Source of the DNA: SURF-21 sp964462595
GTDB taxonomy: Bacteria > Actinomycetota > Geothermincolia > Geothermincolales > RBG-13-55-18
Assembly: GCA_964462595.1 (NCBI GenBank)
Contig: CAYWXM010000024.1
Coordinates: forward strand, 124,001 to 188,000
Length of the DNA: 64,000 bases
Reading direction: 5' to 3'
Position numbers and translations under genes: made by a program. Below, piece after piece: positions 9,001 to 16,542 of this stretch; the first letter of the stretch is position 1, and each line of letters starts with the position of its first letter. The notes under the pieces are model-generated. The model had not been told where the DNA came from. It did not search any database and saw only the letters and a list, made by a program, of their open reading frames with translations.

Positions 9001-9131
9001 TCGAGACCCCTTTACCTGGAAGTCCATATCCGGAGGCTGAGGAAAAGGACGGAGAAAGACCCCGACAACCCCAGCATATCATCACTGTTCGGGGGCCAGG
9101 GTACCGCTTTGAGGCGGGCAGACGGGCTTGA
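9001..9131 (+). pseudogene. Remnant of an OmpR/PhoB-type response regulator (DNA-binding C-terminus, frameshifted)
   Basis: Between ddl and parB the + strand encodes LEVHIRRLRKRTEKDPDNP, then in the -1 frame HIITVRGPGYRFEAG followed by a stop at 9129-9131. Joined, these are the recognition helix and C-terminal hairpin of an OmpR-family winged helix. The two frames are reconciled if one C was lost from the run of four C at 9069-9072. Nothing resembling the receiver domain is found upstream. It looks like the decayed tail of a two-component regulator gene. Confidence 0.75.
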
Positions 9132-9168
9132 TATATACCGCTATATATTATTGACTGACGAAAGCCTC

Positions 9169-10023
9169 TTATGGTGATCCCTCTGCTGAGATCCCTATCT
9201 CGGACATGAGCCTCTGCAGATCCTTCTCTCCCTTGAACTCTATGATTATTTTTCCTTTTCGCTTTCCCTGCACCACCCTTACCTTTGCTCTAAGTCCGGC
9301 CGCGATGAGGTCCGCGTATTCGCTCAGCAACTGCGGCTTTTCTCTCTGCGGGGTCTCCTCGCTTCCCCCCAGGCGCCTTCTCGCGATTTCCTCTGTCTGG
9401 CGGACCGACATATCCTCCTCGATGATGCGTTGCAGCAACACGGACTGATAGGGGTCGCCCTGGAGCGAGAGCAGGGCGCGGGCATGACCCGGCGTGATCT
9501 CCTCCGCCACCACCGTAGCCTGAACCTCTACTGGAAGTTGAAGTAGCCGCAGGGCGTTGGCTACTCCGGAGCGGCTCTTCCCCAACTTCTGTGCTATTTC
9601 GTCCTGGGAGAACCCGAAATCCTCCATCAGCTGGCGGTAGGCGGTTGCCTCCTCTATCCCGTTGAGATCATCGCGGTGGAGGTTCTCGACCAGGGCTATT
9701 TGCAGGCACTCTGGGGTTTCCGCGTCTCTTATCACCGCCGGTATTGACTTGGCGCCCGCCAGTCTGGCCGCCCTCCACCTGCGCTCCCCCACCAGTATCT
9801 CGTATCCGGTGCCCGATGGCCTGACGATTATCGGTTGGATGAGACCATGTTCCTTAAGGGAGGCGGCCAACTCCTCCAGGCTTTCCTCGTTGAATCTTCT
9901 CCGCGGCTGCATGGGGTTTGGAGAGATGCTGTCTATGGGTATCATCTCGTGCCTGGGCTGTTCTGCGGCGGTGCTGGTGGTGATCAGGGCGCCCAAACCT
10001 TTGCCTAGGCCCTTTTTAGCCAT
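9169..10023 (-). CDS. parB: Chromosome-partitioning protein ParB/Spo0J (CTPase, parS-binding)
   Basis: 284 residues in the usual order: a short ParA-interacting N-terminus (KKGLGKGLGALI), the ParB/Srx CTP-binding domain (PNPMQPRRRF, LIQPIIVRP, GYEILVGERRWRAA, ENLHRDDLNGIEEA), the helix-turn-helix DNA-binding domain (SQDEIAQKLGKSRSGVANALRLLQLP), ITPGHARALLSL, and a C-terminal dimerisation region. It loads on parS and spreads as a clamp; three parS sites lie 2-3 kb upstream. Its start overlaps the end of parA, and the Shine-Dalgarno AAAGGAAGTG lies inside parA. Confidence 0.97.
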   Translation of the reverse strand: MAKKGLGKGLGALITTSTAAEQPRHEMIPIDSISPNPMQPRRRFNEESLEELAASLKEHGLIQPIIVRPSGTGYEILVGERRWRAARLAGAKSIPAVIRDAETPECLQIALVENLHRDDLNGIEEATAYRQLMEDFGFSQDEIAQKLGKSRSGVANALRLLQLPVEVQATVVAEEITPGHARALLSLQGDPYQSVLLQRIIEEDMSVRQTEEIARRRLGGSEETPQREKPQLLSEYADLIAAGLRAKVRVVQGKRKGKIIIEFKGEKDLQRLMSEIGISAEGSP

Positions 10024-10954
10024 GGGATATCACTTCCTTTGCCAATTCCTGGTACGCCTGCGCTCCCCTGGATAAGGGGTCGTATTGAGATATCGGTTGT
10101 CCGTAGCTGGGCGCTTCGCTCAGGCGCACGTTCCGCGGTATAACGGTTATAAAAGTCTCTTTCGGATACTGTTTCCTTACTTCCTCCATCACTTGCTTCG
10201 ATATATTCGTGCGTGCATCGTGCATGGTCAGCAGTATTCCGCCTATGCGCAAGTCGGGATTGAGATATACTCTTATCTTCTCTATGGTGCGCAGAAGCAG
10301 CACCAGCCCTTCCAGGGCATAATACTCACATTGTATGGGGATCATAACCTCGTCCGCAGCCGCCAGGGCGTTCACGGTCAGGAGGCCCAGCGAGGGAGGG
10401 CAATCGATCAGGATAATATCGTATCTTTTTTTCACGTTCTCGAGGCTTTTCTTAAGGCGGCACTCGCGCGAATACAACGACACCAGTTCCACTTCAGCAC
10501 CCGCCAGCCTCAGGGAAGATGGAGCTAAGTCTAAACCCCCGGTGGAGGTATGGATTATTATCTCTTCCAGCGGCACCTCGTTGACAAGAACGTCGTATAT
10601 CTGTTTTTCGCTGGAGATAGAGCTGGCCCCCAGGCCGCTCGTTGCGTTGCTCTGGGGGTCGAGATCCACGACGAGCACCCTTTTGCCCTCCATGGCAATA
10701 TAGGCACCGAGGTTGATTGCCGTTGTGCTCTTTCCCACCCCGCCCTTCTGATTCGCTATCGCCACTGTCTTCGCATAATCCGGCGCTATCTCGCGGTGCT
10801 CTTCTTGCTCCCCCGTCTCCATGCCCGTTATTTGCGAATCCGCTTCTTTACCATCTTTTGCTAATTCCGTTTCCTCGTTAGCGGGTTCCGCTTTCGGCTC
10901 CCATCCCGTTTCCCCGGTTTCTGCTTCTCCTGCTCTTTTTTCTTCCACTTCCAT
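10016..10954 (-). CDS. parA: Chromosome-partitioning ATPase ParA/Soj with an acidic N-terminal extension
   Basis: 312 residues. The deviant Walker A motif KGGVGKST is at residues 70-77, where most chromosomal ParA proteins have it near residue 10-20. Walker B is IILIDCPPSLG and the ATPase signature DLDPQSNAT is present. The first ~60 residues are Glu/Lys-rich with no hydrophobic pattern and look disordered. ATP-bound ParA binds DNA non-specifically and is stimulated by ParB to move origins. The ATG is supported by GAGGTGA seven bases upstream, so the extension is probably translated. It ends inside the parB start region (8-base overlap). Confidence 0.96.
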   Translation of the reverse strand: MEVEEKRAGEAETGETGWEPKAEPANEETELAKDGKEADSQITGMETGEQEEHREIAPDYAKTVAIANQKGGVGKSTTAINLGAYIAMEGKRVLVVDLDPQSNATSGLGASSISSEKQIYDVLVNEVPLEEIIIHTSTGGLDLAPSSLRLAGAEVELVSLYSRECRLKKSLENVKKRYDIILIDCPPSLGLLTVNALAAADEVMIPIQCEYYALEGLVLLLRTIEKIRVYLNPDLRIGGILLTMHDARTNISKQVMEEVRKQYPKETFITVIPRNVRLSEAPSYGQPISQYDPLSRGAQAYQELAKEVISHG

Positions 10955-11016
10955 TGTCTATCACCTCGCGACTAGCATCTCCTGAACCATTTTCGTTTTC
11001 AGGTTATCGCCGTATT

Positions 11017-11712
11017 TCAACGGCTTGCCTTTCTTATAACCGCCAGGTAATTCTCCCTACCAATTATACGCTGCGTTGATTTCATCGTTTCCAGGTATAA
11101 ACCCTTCTCGTTCATGATCTGAGCGCTCTTCCTCATCCTCTCCGCATCTGTTTTGCCTACAAAGACAACCATTTTGCCGCCTTCGCACAGCAATGGCCTT
11201 GCGAGTTTTATCAACCGCAGTGGATCCATGACGGCGCGTGCCAACCCCACTTCATATGCGTTAAGCTGGTCCTCCACCCTTGCCATTTCCTCAAACCTTC
11301 CCCCGTAAACCCTGACCTCCTCTAGCTTGAGCTTGCGGACTACATGCCTCAGGAAGGTTATTTTCTTTCTTTGAGATTCTACCAGGGTGATTGGAAATGG
11401 TCCCGCCACCATATAAAGCGGGATCCCGGGCATTCCCGCGCCGCTCCCCAAATCAAGCACCTCCTTTCTCCCGTCAAACAACCCTCGTATACTCAAAGGA
11501 GACAGGGCGTCCATGTACAGCCCTATAATCCCTTCTTCCCCCGTTTTTCTTCCAACCAGGTTATAGGCCTTATTCCATTTTTGCAGCTCATCGCCATATG
11601 TCGCTATTTTCTCGAGCATTTCCTCGCTAACATCTAGCCCCATTTTAGAGGCAACTTTCCCCACGCTATCCATCAATCTCGCATTGAAATCCTCTTTTTC
11701 CATTACCATCAT
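11017..11712 (-). CDS. rsmG: 16S rRNA (guanine527-N7)-methyltransferase RsmG
   Basis: A SAM-dependent methyltransferase: the N-terminal region has LQKWNKAYNLVGRK, and motif I reads VLDLGSGAGMPGIPLYM, followed by LVESQRKKITFLRHV and LARAV, all characteristic of RsmG (GidB). It methylates G527 in 16S rRNA. I chose ATG 11712 (231 residues), which has AAGGGA 8 bases upstream; an upstream ATG at 11760 is open but has no Shine-Dalgarno. The gene follows the large parS-containing spacer and precedes parA by about 60 bases, the standard arrangement near origins. Confidence 0.93.
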   Translation of the reverse strand: MMVMEKEDFNARLMDSVGKVASKMGLDVSEEMLEKIATYGDELQKWNKAYNLVGRKTGEEGIIGLYMDALSPLSIRGLFDGRKEVLDLGSGAGMPGIPLYMVAGPFPITLVESQRKKITFLRHVVRKLKLEEVRVYGGRFEEMARVEDQLNAYEVGLARAVMDPLRLIKLARPLLCEGGKMVVFVGKTDAERMRKSAQIMNEKGLYLETMKSTQRIIGRENYLAVIRKASR

Positions 11713-11843
11713 TTTTATTTCCCTTGAAAATCTTGCCGCTTCATTTCTTTTCCCTTGCATTAAGTTTCTTGTTGTTTCGCTACAATCCTTTTTTGTTTTT
11801 TCAAAGGTACGAAAAATTGCCTTTCTTTTTCATGTTTTGCCCC

Positions 11844-11857
11844 GTTTCACGTGAAAC
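11844..11857. promoter_or_regulatory. parS centromere site 1
   Basis: The perfect 14-base palindrome GTTTCACGTGAAAC is the core of the bacterial parS consensus bound by ParB/Spo0J. It is flanked by C and G (CG ends instead of the Bacillus TG/CA). The parB gene is 2 kb away on the same side. Confidence 0.93.
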
Positions 11858-11968
11858 GACTGATATGAGTCCATTTTTTACATGATATCATTAACACTAA
11901 GGCCCGAAAACACTTTTTTTATTCATTCCACGATTTTAAAAATCCCAACAATAAATATCGTGCTTTTT

Positions 11969-11982
11969 GTTTCACGTGAAAC
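11969..11982. promoter_or_regulatory. parS centromere site 2
   Basis: A second perfect GTTTCACGTGAAAC palindrome, 111 bases after the first; the left flank is T and the right flank is G. It lies in the same AT-rich spacer between rsmG and jag. Confidence 0.93.
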
Positions 11983-12735
11983 GTCTTTAAATCTACCCGT
12001 CATTCCATTCAACCGATTCCCGTAAATATGAACCTCCGCGATCTCTCTTTTCATCTTCTTTTTTTCATTCTTGTGTTTAAACCGGCTCTCTGTTTTTTAC
12101 CGTTTTGTTCTGCTGCCGCCTTCGTTTGTCCACACGTTACTCTCATACTAGATTTGCCTTGCAATATTGCCTCTCTTCCTAAACCATGCGTGTTTTACAT
12201 CCTTCGGTATTACCACTGTCTCTATTGCCATTTGCTGTTTATATTCATTCTGCCGAATCAACCCGATCAAGTTTATCTGGCAAACCTCGACCTTAAGTAA
12301 GGGTTGAGATATATCGTCTCTATCGTCCCTTTTTCTATCCACATCGTTTTTCGAGTGCCTTTTTATGATCATGCCCAAAGCGCTGCGATCATGCCAGGAG
12401 GCGTTCGTTTTCACGCTGGTTGCATAAAAATCATCCTATAAATCGATGATTTCTTATCATTTCCGGAAAGAATTCACCGCATTTACGCTGCGCGGTTATC
12501 GTTTATGCCTGAGTGCTGCCTATAAATACTCATTTCACCACAATATACGGGATGATCCCTATCCATATTGCCGGTAGTATGCCCCATTGCCTTGCTTATT
12601 TTGCATTATAAAGACGGCTATCTATTTGGTATCACCTTGATTATGCGCCCGAAAAATAGGTCTTATGAGTGAAGGGTGTGACCTTTTGTTCTTCCTAATC
12701 TGTGGATTGTTCGGGCTTTGCGTTAAAAAGCCCCC

Positions 12736-12749
12736 GTTTCACGTGAAAC
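12736..12749. promoter_or_regulatory. parS centromere site 3
   Basis: A third perfect GTTTCACGTGAAAC palindrome, 25 bases beyond the jag stop codon. Together the three sites span ~0.9 kb and lie 5-6 kb from the putative oriC, the typical placement for ParB loading sites. Confidence 0.93.
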
Positions 12750-12774
12750 GCAGGCCTGGTTTCGTCGTTGTCCA

Positions 12775-13230
12775 CTATGCGGGGGAAATCACTATGCGCC
12801 TCTGGGGCTCTTCGCCTTCGCTCTTGCTTTCAACGCCCGTGAACTCCTTCAGGGCGTCGTGCACAATCTTTCTCTCTCGCGAGGTCATGGGTTCCAGCTT
12901 TACGGGTTTCCTCGTGCTCAGCGCCTTGTCGGCCATCCTCTCGGCATATTCCCGCAGCTTCTGCCTGCGTCTTTCCTTGTATCTCTCTACGTCCACCACA
13001 ATCCTTCTGACTTCGGGACAGGCTCTGCGCACTATGGTGGTCACGATATCCTGCAGGGCCTGAAGCGTAGTCCCGCCCCTGCCGATGAGTATACCGAGAT
13101 CCTCGCCCCATACGTCCACGTGGATCTCCTCCTCGTCTTCCCAGCTGGTTACCCTGGTCCTGAGGTCCATGAGGTTTACGATATCCACGACGACGCTCTT
13201 TGGCGTTACCTCCCGATCTACTGTTTCCAT
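12775..13230 (-). CDS. jag: RNA-binding protein Jag/KhpB (KH and R3H domains)
   Basis: 151 residues: an N-terminal KH-like part, a KH domain with the GxxG loop in LIGRGGTTLQALQ, and a C-terminal R3H domain (region around MTSRERKIVHDALKE). The N-terminal Jag_N domain seen in longer homologues is missing, so it begins directly with the KH region. It binds RNA, usually as a KhpA partner, and its gene classically follows yidC near the origin. AAGGAGATAATAGG precedes the ATG. parS site 3 lies immediately downstream. Confidence 0.92.
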   Translation of the reverse strand: METVDREVTPKSVVVDIVNLMDLRTRVTSWEDEEEIHVDVWGEDLGILIGRGGTTLQALQDIVTTIVRRACPEVRRIVVDVERYKERRRQKLREYAERMADKALSTRKPVKLEPMTSRERKIVHDALKEFTGVESKSEGEEPQRRIVISPA

Positions 13231-13247
13231 CCTATTATCTCCTTCTG

Positions 13248-14309
13248 CTATCTTTTTCTAGTGCCGCCCTTGCCGCCGGCACCTTTTTGAGTCTTTTTCT
13301 GTTGTGGGGGTGGCCCCTTTGGCCTTCTTACCTGGGAAGACGTCTTCCCGCCCCCCTTGGTTTGCTGCTTGCCTTTTTGCGGCGCGCTGCCCGGTTTCGT
13401 CTTCTGCTTATCCGCGCCTGTCGCCGCTTTCCCTTGCGCCACAGCCTTTTTTCTGGCCTGCGTGGCGGCTTCCTGCTTTACCGGAGCGGCTTTCTTTTCC
13501 TTTACTGAGACTTTTTCCGGGATCGGCTTTTTCCCTTCCCCTGCTTTCGGCACCTCCTTGGGGTGCTTTTTATCGTAATATTCCATCGCGAACTGCTGTA
13601 ATATCTGGAGGACGTTGGTGGTCAACCAGTAAAGAACCACCCCCGCAGGCAGGCTCCAACTGATAAAGGCCGTGATCAGGGGCATTATTATCATCATGTT
13701 TTTCTGCCTGGGGTCCGTCATCACCTGCTTCTGCGAGTACCATGTCGTCACCGCCAGGAGGATTATCAATATAAAAGTGGGGTCTGCTATGCGGGTCGAG
13801 TCCGCGAGGTTGTCAATCCATAGAAAGCCCGCCTGCTTGTTGAAAGGTATATTGTAGAGGGCATTACCCAGGGCCGTGGCGCCATCGGAAAATGTGGGCA
13901 GTTTCTGGATCAACGCAAAGGTGTTGCCTAGAATATTTGTGGGCGGAGTCAGCAGGTACTCCCTCAGCACCGTGAACAGGGCAAAAAATATCGGCAGCTG
14001 CAATACCAGGGGGAGACATCCACCCAGGGGGTTGACCTTGTTCTCCTTGTAGAACTTCATCATCTCCTGGGAGAGCCGCTCCTTGTCGTCCTTGTATTTC
14101 TCCTGCAGCTTCTTGATCTCTGGCTGTACCTTCTGCATGGCTATCATGGAGCGCGTCTGCTTTATGGTAAGGGGGAGCAGCACCAGCTTTGCAAGCAAGG
14201 TAAGAAGGATTATAGCCACTCCATAGTTACCCGTTATATCGTTCAGGAACTGGAGCAGGAAATTCAGCCCCGCTACGATCCCGTTCCATATGTCACCGAA
14301 TACATTCAT
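13248..14309 (-). CDS. yidC: Membrane protein insertase YidC/Oxa1
   Basis: 353 residues of the Gram-positive-type Oxa1 family, without the large periplasmic domain of proteobacterial YidC. The conserved TM core (YGVAIILLTLLAKLVLLPL, then NPLGGCLPLVLQLPIFFALF) is clear, and the hydrophilic-groove arginine is probably in LPLTIKQTRSM. The last ~110 residues are a Lys/Ala/Pro/Gln-rich basic tail that could bind ribosomes. No lipobox signal peptide is visible at the N-terminus. It follows yidD by five bases and shares the rpmH-rnpA-yidD-yidC-jag operon. Confidence 0.95.
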   Translation of the reverse strand: MNVFGDIWNGIVAGLNFLLQFLNDITGNYGVAIILLTLLAKLVLLPLTIKQTRSMIAMQKVQPEIKKLQEKYKDDKERLSQEMMKFYKENKVNPLGGCLPLVLQLPIFFALFTVLREYLLTPPTNILGNTFALIQKLPTFSDGATALGNALYNIPFNKQAGFLWIDNLADSTRIADPTFILIILLAVTTWYSQKQVMTDPRQKNMMIIMPLITAFISWSLPAGVVLYWLTTNVLQILQQFAMEYYDKKHPKEVPKAGEGKKPIPEKVSVKEKKAAPVKQEAATQARKKAVAQGKAATGADKQKTKPGSAPQKGKQQTKGGGKTSSQVRRPKGPPPQQKKTQKGAGGKGGTRKR

Positions 14310-14314
14310 GCTGT

Positions 14315-14560
14315 CTATCCCTCCGGTAGAGGGTCATATCCGCCTTCATTCCACGGGTGGCACCTTGCCAGCCTCTTTATCCCCATCCAGGTACCCTTTA
14401 TCGGTCCAAACCTCTCCAGCGCCTGGATCATGTATTGCGAGCAGGTAGGATAGAAGCGGCAAGTCGGCGGCAGCCAGCTCGATATCAGGACCTGGTACGC
14501 CCTCACCGCGGCCTTGAGGACAAACACCGCGGCCCGGCCGGTTGCCTCTTTCATCCGCAT
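14315..14560 (-). CDS. yidD: Membrane protein insertion efficiency factor YidD
   Basis: About 81 residues, normal length for the family. The YidD signature is complete: AYQVLISSWLPPTCRFYPTC, CSQYMIQAL, and GTWMGIKRLARCHPW with three conserved cysteines. A short amphipathic N-terminus would attach it to the inner face of the membrane. Two ATGs are possible: 14560, or 14554, which overlaps the rnpA stop as ATGA. An open frame extends farther upstream through rnpA but is antilogical for this family. It aids YidC-dependent insertion and is encoded directly before yidC. Confidence 0.92.
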   Translation of the reverse strand: MRMKEATGRAAVFVLKAAVRAYQVLISSWLPPTCRFYPTCSQYMIQALERFGPIKGTWMGIKRLARCHPWNEGGYDPLPEG

Positions 14561-14862
14561 GATCTTTCTATATCTCCCTCTATCTGGCCGTAATCCGCGC
14601 TTACGATCCCTCTCCTCGCTATTATCACCACGTCTTCGCCATCGGGAAGTCTGGCTGCGTTTTTCCTGACAGCCTCCCTTATTTTCCTTTTTACGCGGTT
14701 TCTCTCTACGCTGCCGCCACACGTTTTTCTGGTAACGGAGATGCCTACGCGGGTCTTCCTTTCCTGGTTGGGCAGTCTGCAGATAATAATTGTTCCCAGA
14801 TATTTCCTGCTTCCGCCGTCGACAACCCTTCTGAAATCGCGGCTTTTTTTCAGGGTTTCCAT
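14551..14862 (-). CDS. rnpA: Ribonuclease P protein component
   Basis: 103 residues with the RNase P protein fold: KKSRDFRRV at the N-terminus and the RNR motif in ERNRVKRKIREAVR. It assists the RNase P RNA in 5' maturation of tRNA precursors. It lies 7 bases after rpmH and overlaps yidD, as in most bacteria. The ATG is preceded by a weak GAAGG. Confidence 0.95.
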   Translation of the reverse strand: METLKKSRDFRRVVDGGSRKYLGTIIICRLPNQERKTRVGISVTRKTCGGSVERNRVKRKIREAVRKNAARLPDGEDVVIIARRGIVSADYGQIEGDIERSCG

Positions 14863-14869
14863 CAGGCCT

Positions 14870-15004
14870 TCAGGCGCTCAGTCTCTTTCTGCCCTTCTGC
14901 CTCCTCCGTTTAAGAATAGCCCTGCCGGACCTCGTGCTCATCCTCTTGCGGAAGCCGTGGTTCTTTTTCCTTTTTCTGGTATTCGGCTGATACGTTCTTT
15001 TCAA
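14870..15004 (-). CDS. rpmH: 50S ribosomal protein L34
   Basis: A 44-residue, highly basic protein beginning MKRTYQPNTRKRKKNHGF and ending in KRRRQKGRKRLSA, the standard L34 pattern (including FRKRMSTRSGRAIL). The start codon is TTG at 15004; a strong GGAGGT lies six bases upstream (15011-15016). It is the first gene of the leftward rpmH-rnpA-yidD-yidC-jag operon, driven by the consensus promoter at 15031-15059. Confidence 0.96.
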   Translation of the reverse strand: MKRTYQPNTRKRKKNHGFRKRMSTRSGRAILKRRRQKGRKRLSA

Positions 15005-15030
15005 TTCTTTACCTCCAAAAAAACATAAAG

Positions 15031-15059
15031 ATTATATCCGCCCCACTATTGGGTGTCAA
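15031..15059 (-). promoter_or_regulatory. Consensus sigma-70-type promoter of rpmH operon
   Basis: On the minus strand TTGACA (15059-15054), a 17-base spacer and TATAAT (15036-15031) match the sigma-70/SigA consensus perfectly. The -10 ends 15 bases before the Shine-Dalgarno of rpmH. It should drive rpmH, rnpA, yidD, yidC and jag strongly. Confidence 0.9.
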
Positions 15060-15445
15060 GAAAAGCTCCAGGTTATCCGCCCTATGTCGGCCGGGATTAT
15101 TGGCGCTCGGCAATCCCCCTCTCCGGCCCGCCCCCTCCCGGCCGCGCTGGCACCTCTGCCTCCGTTTATGTTTGACGCTTATTCCGCATCAAGCCCTTTG
15201 CCGTGTTTATCATACACCCCTTTCCGCGAAATGCGTCGCTTCCCTCCCGCGATTGTTCCCGCAACGCCAGACAGCATTATGGGCGCGCGCCCGCCCAAAC
15301 CACCTCCTGCCTTCCCCTTTTACCCTTTTTCGTTGCGCTTCGGGTCTGTGCCACAAGCCTTTGCCGGCATTCGTGAGATCCCCTCCAATCCTTCCCCTCC
15401 ACTCCCTCGCGCACATTTTCCACGTACCGTTTCCTCAAATCCCTC

Positions 15446-15474
15446 TTAACCGCTCGCTTGGGGGTTGCTATAAT
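15446..15474 (+). promoter_or_regulatory. Extended -10 promoter upstream of the ATPase-wHTH gene and dnaA
   Basis: TTAACC (15446-15451), 17 bases, TATAAT (15469-15474) with a TG extension (TGCTATAAT). It points toward the GHKL-wHTH gene and dnaA; the two DnaA-box-like sites lie 55-75 bases downstream of the -10, where DnaA could repress transcription. Confidence 0.6.
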
Positions 15475-15529
15475 TGCGGTTGTCCTTTTGTCGCTTTTCG
15501 CCGTGACGTGGGAGGGGGTTTTCAACAGC

Positions 15530-15550
15530 TGTGGATATCGTTGTGCATAA
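15530..15550 (-). promoter_or_regulatory. Pair of DnaA-box-like sites upstream of dnaA
   Basis: Read on the minus strand, TTATGCACA (15550-15542) matches TTATNCACA exactly and ATATCCACA (15538-15530) differs at one base. Both are in the same orientation, start to start 12 bases apart, in the region downstream of the predicted promoter. Confidence 0.6.
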
Positions 15551-15743
15551 TATATCGTTACTGCAGCATAACCGCCTTACCCGCATATTAATCGAGACAG
15601 GTTGCCCCCCGGTTTTTTCGCTTCCTGAGGTCATTGACGGGGGCTGAATCGTGTGTAAAAACCCTTTGCTTTCCCGCTTTCCGCAACTTTCCAGCAATTT
15701 TTCCTGGACTTTTCCTTTCCGGTTAGAAGGGATGTGAAAAACG

Positions 15744-16493
15744 ATGCCTGGTCTGGAGGGAAAGAAGCGCCTCGGATGGGCCCCGGAGCCGCCTCTCACG
15801 CGAATCGCCATACCCGACGAGGGTGGTGGTTTCGACGTTTTCGACGTCGCTGGTTCCGATTTCTCCGAATATGCATCCAGGCTCACCGACATCTTGTCGC
15901 AGGCGATCCAGGACAGGGGTGCGGAGGCCCCCTCCCTTGCCATACGCGAAGTCATAGACAACCTCGTCCACGCGTTGCCCTGTTCTGTATCCGTGGTCGT
16001 GGACCCCGGCCTGGGGGGGGTTTTCATCTCCGACACCGGTCCGGGTATTTCGCGCCTGGACCTTGCGTTCGAGTTGGGCTATTCCACGGCAAGCGACCTG
16101 CACCGTTCTGTCATTCGAGGCGTGGGCATCGGGCTTTTCATGGCCCGCAGGGAAATGCGTTCGCGCGGGGGCGACATGGTCATCGAGTCCAGTCCTGGAG
16201 GGGGGACCTACGTACACCTTACCCTTTCCGCGCCCTCTCCGGTATCCGGGTGGGATGAAGAGGCCGGCCGTATTCGCCTCACCCAGCGCCAGAACAACAT
16301 TCTCTTCCTGCTCTCGGAGGGAGAATCCCTCGGTCCTTCCAGGGTTTCCTCCGAGCTGAACGTCGGTGTTAGCACGGCACACAGGGATCTAGTAAAACTC
16401 CAGGAATTCGGGCTTATTTACGTTAATTCGACTGGAAAAAGATTCCTTTCAGAAGAGGGAAGGTCGTACTTGCAGAGTCTTCTCTCACTGTAA
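15744..16493 (+). CDS. GHKL-type ATPase fused to a C-terminal winged helix, upstream of dnaA
   Basis: 249 residues. Residues ~40-160 resemble a histidine-kinase-type ATPase domain: N box REVIDNLVHA (Asn73), G1 box DTGPGI (97-102), G2 box GVGIGLFMA (126-134) and GGGTYVHL. There is no DHp helix or H-box histidine, so it is unlikely to be a normal sensor kinase. Residues ~175-245 look like a winged helix-turn-helix (RQNNILFLL, then VSSELNVGVSTAHRDLVKLQ and GKRFLSEEG). I read it as an ATP-binding transcription factor or nucleoid regulator. It lies 49 bases before dnaA in the same direction. No function can be assigned with confidence. Confidence 0.75.
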   Translation: MPGLEGKKRLGWAPEPPLTRIAIPDEGGGFDVFDVAGSDFSEYASRLTDILSQAIQDRGAEAPSLAIREVIDNLVHALPCSVSVVVDPGLGGVFISDTGPGISRLDLAFELGYSTASDLHRSVIRGVGIGLFMARREMRSRGGDMVIESSPGGGTYVHLTLSAPSPVSGWDEEAGRIRLTQRQNNILFLLSEGESLGPSRVSSELNVGVSTAHRDLVKLQEFGLIYVNSTGKRFLSEEGRSYLQSLLSL

Positions 16494-16542
16494 TAGAATA
16501 GCGCTGTGATTTTACCCGCGATCCTCCCCGGGGGATGATTCG

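Larger units (their letters stand above)
11761..12774. other. AT-rich origin-proximal spacer carrying three parS sites
   Basis: About 1 kb between rsmG and jag without a convincing gene, visibly richer in A+T than the flanking genes. It holds all three parS sites found in the window, an 8-base inverted repeat (12428-12435 and 12445-12452), and near-matches to DnaA boxes (TTGTCCACA at 12126-12134, CTATCCACA at 12335-12343). Short open frames here (12028-12300 on +, 12148-12414 on -) lack Shine-Dalgarno sequences and coding character. The spacer probably serves as the ParB loading centre and may contribute to initiator binding. Confidence 0.6.
15060..15743. other. Divergent rpmH/dnaA-side intergenic region
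   Basis: About 680 bases where the coding direction switches from leftward to rightward. I see no credible gene. It contains the rightward promoter at 15446-15474 and two DnaA-box-like sites 11 bases apart, TGTGGATAT (15530-15538) and TGTGCATAA (15542-15550), the second a perfect TTATNCACA box on the minus strand. The remainder is Pro-codon-like GC-rich sequence with no further signal. These boxes may mediate DnaA autoregulation or form part of a bipartite origin. Confidence 0.55.

Noticed and set aside
12028..12414. Short open frames on both strands in the AT-rich spacer (12028-12300 on +, 12148-12414 on -)
   Set aside because: No Shine-Dalgarno, unusual amino acid make-up and location in the parS spacer argue against genes.
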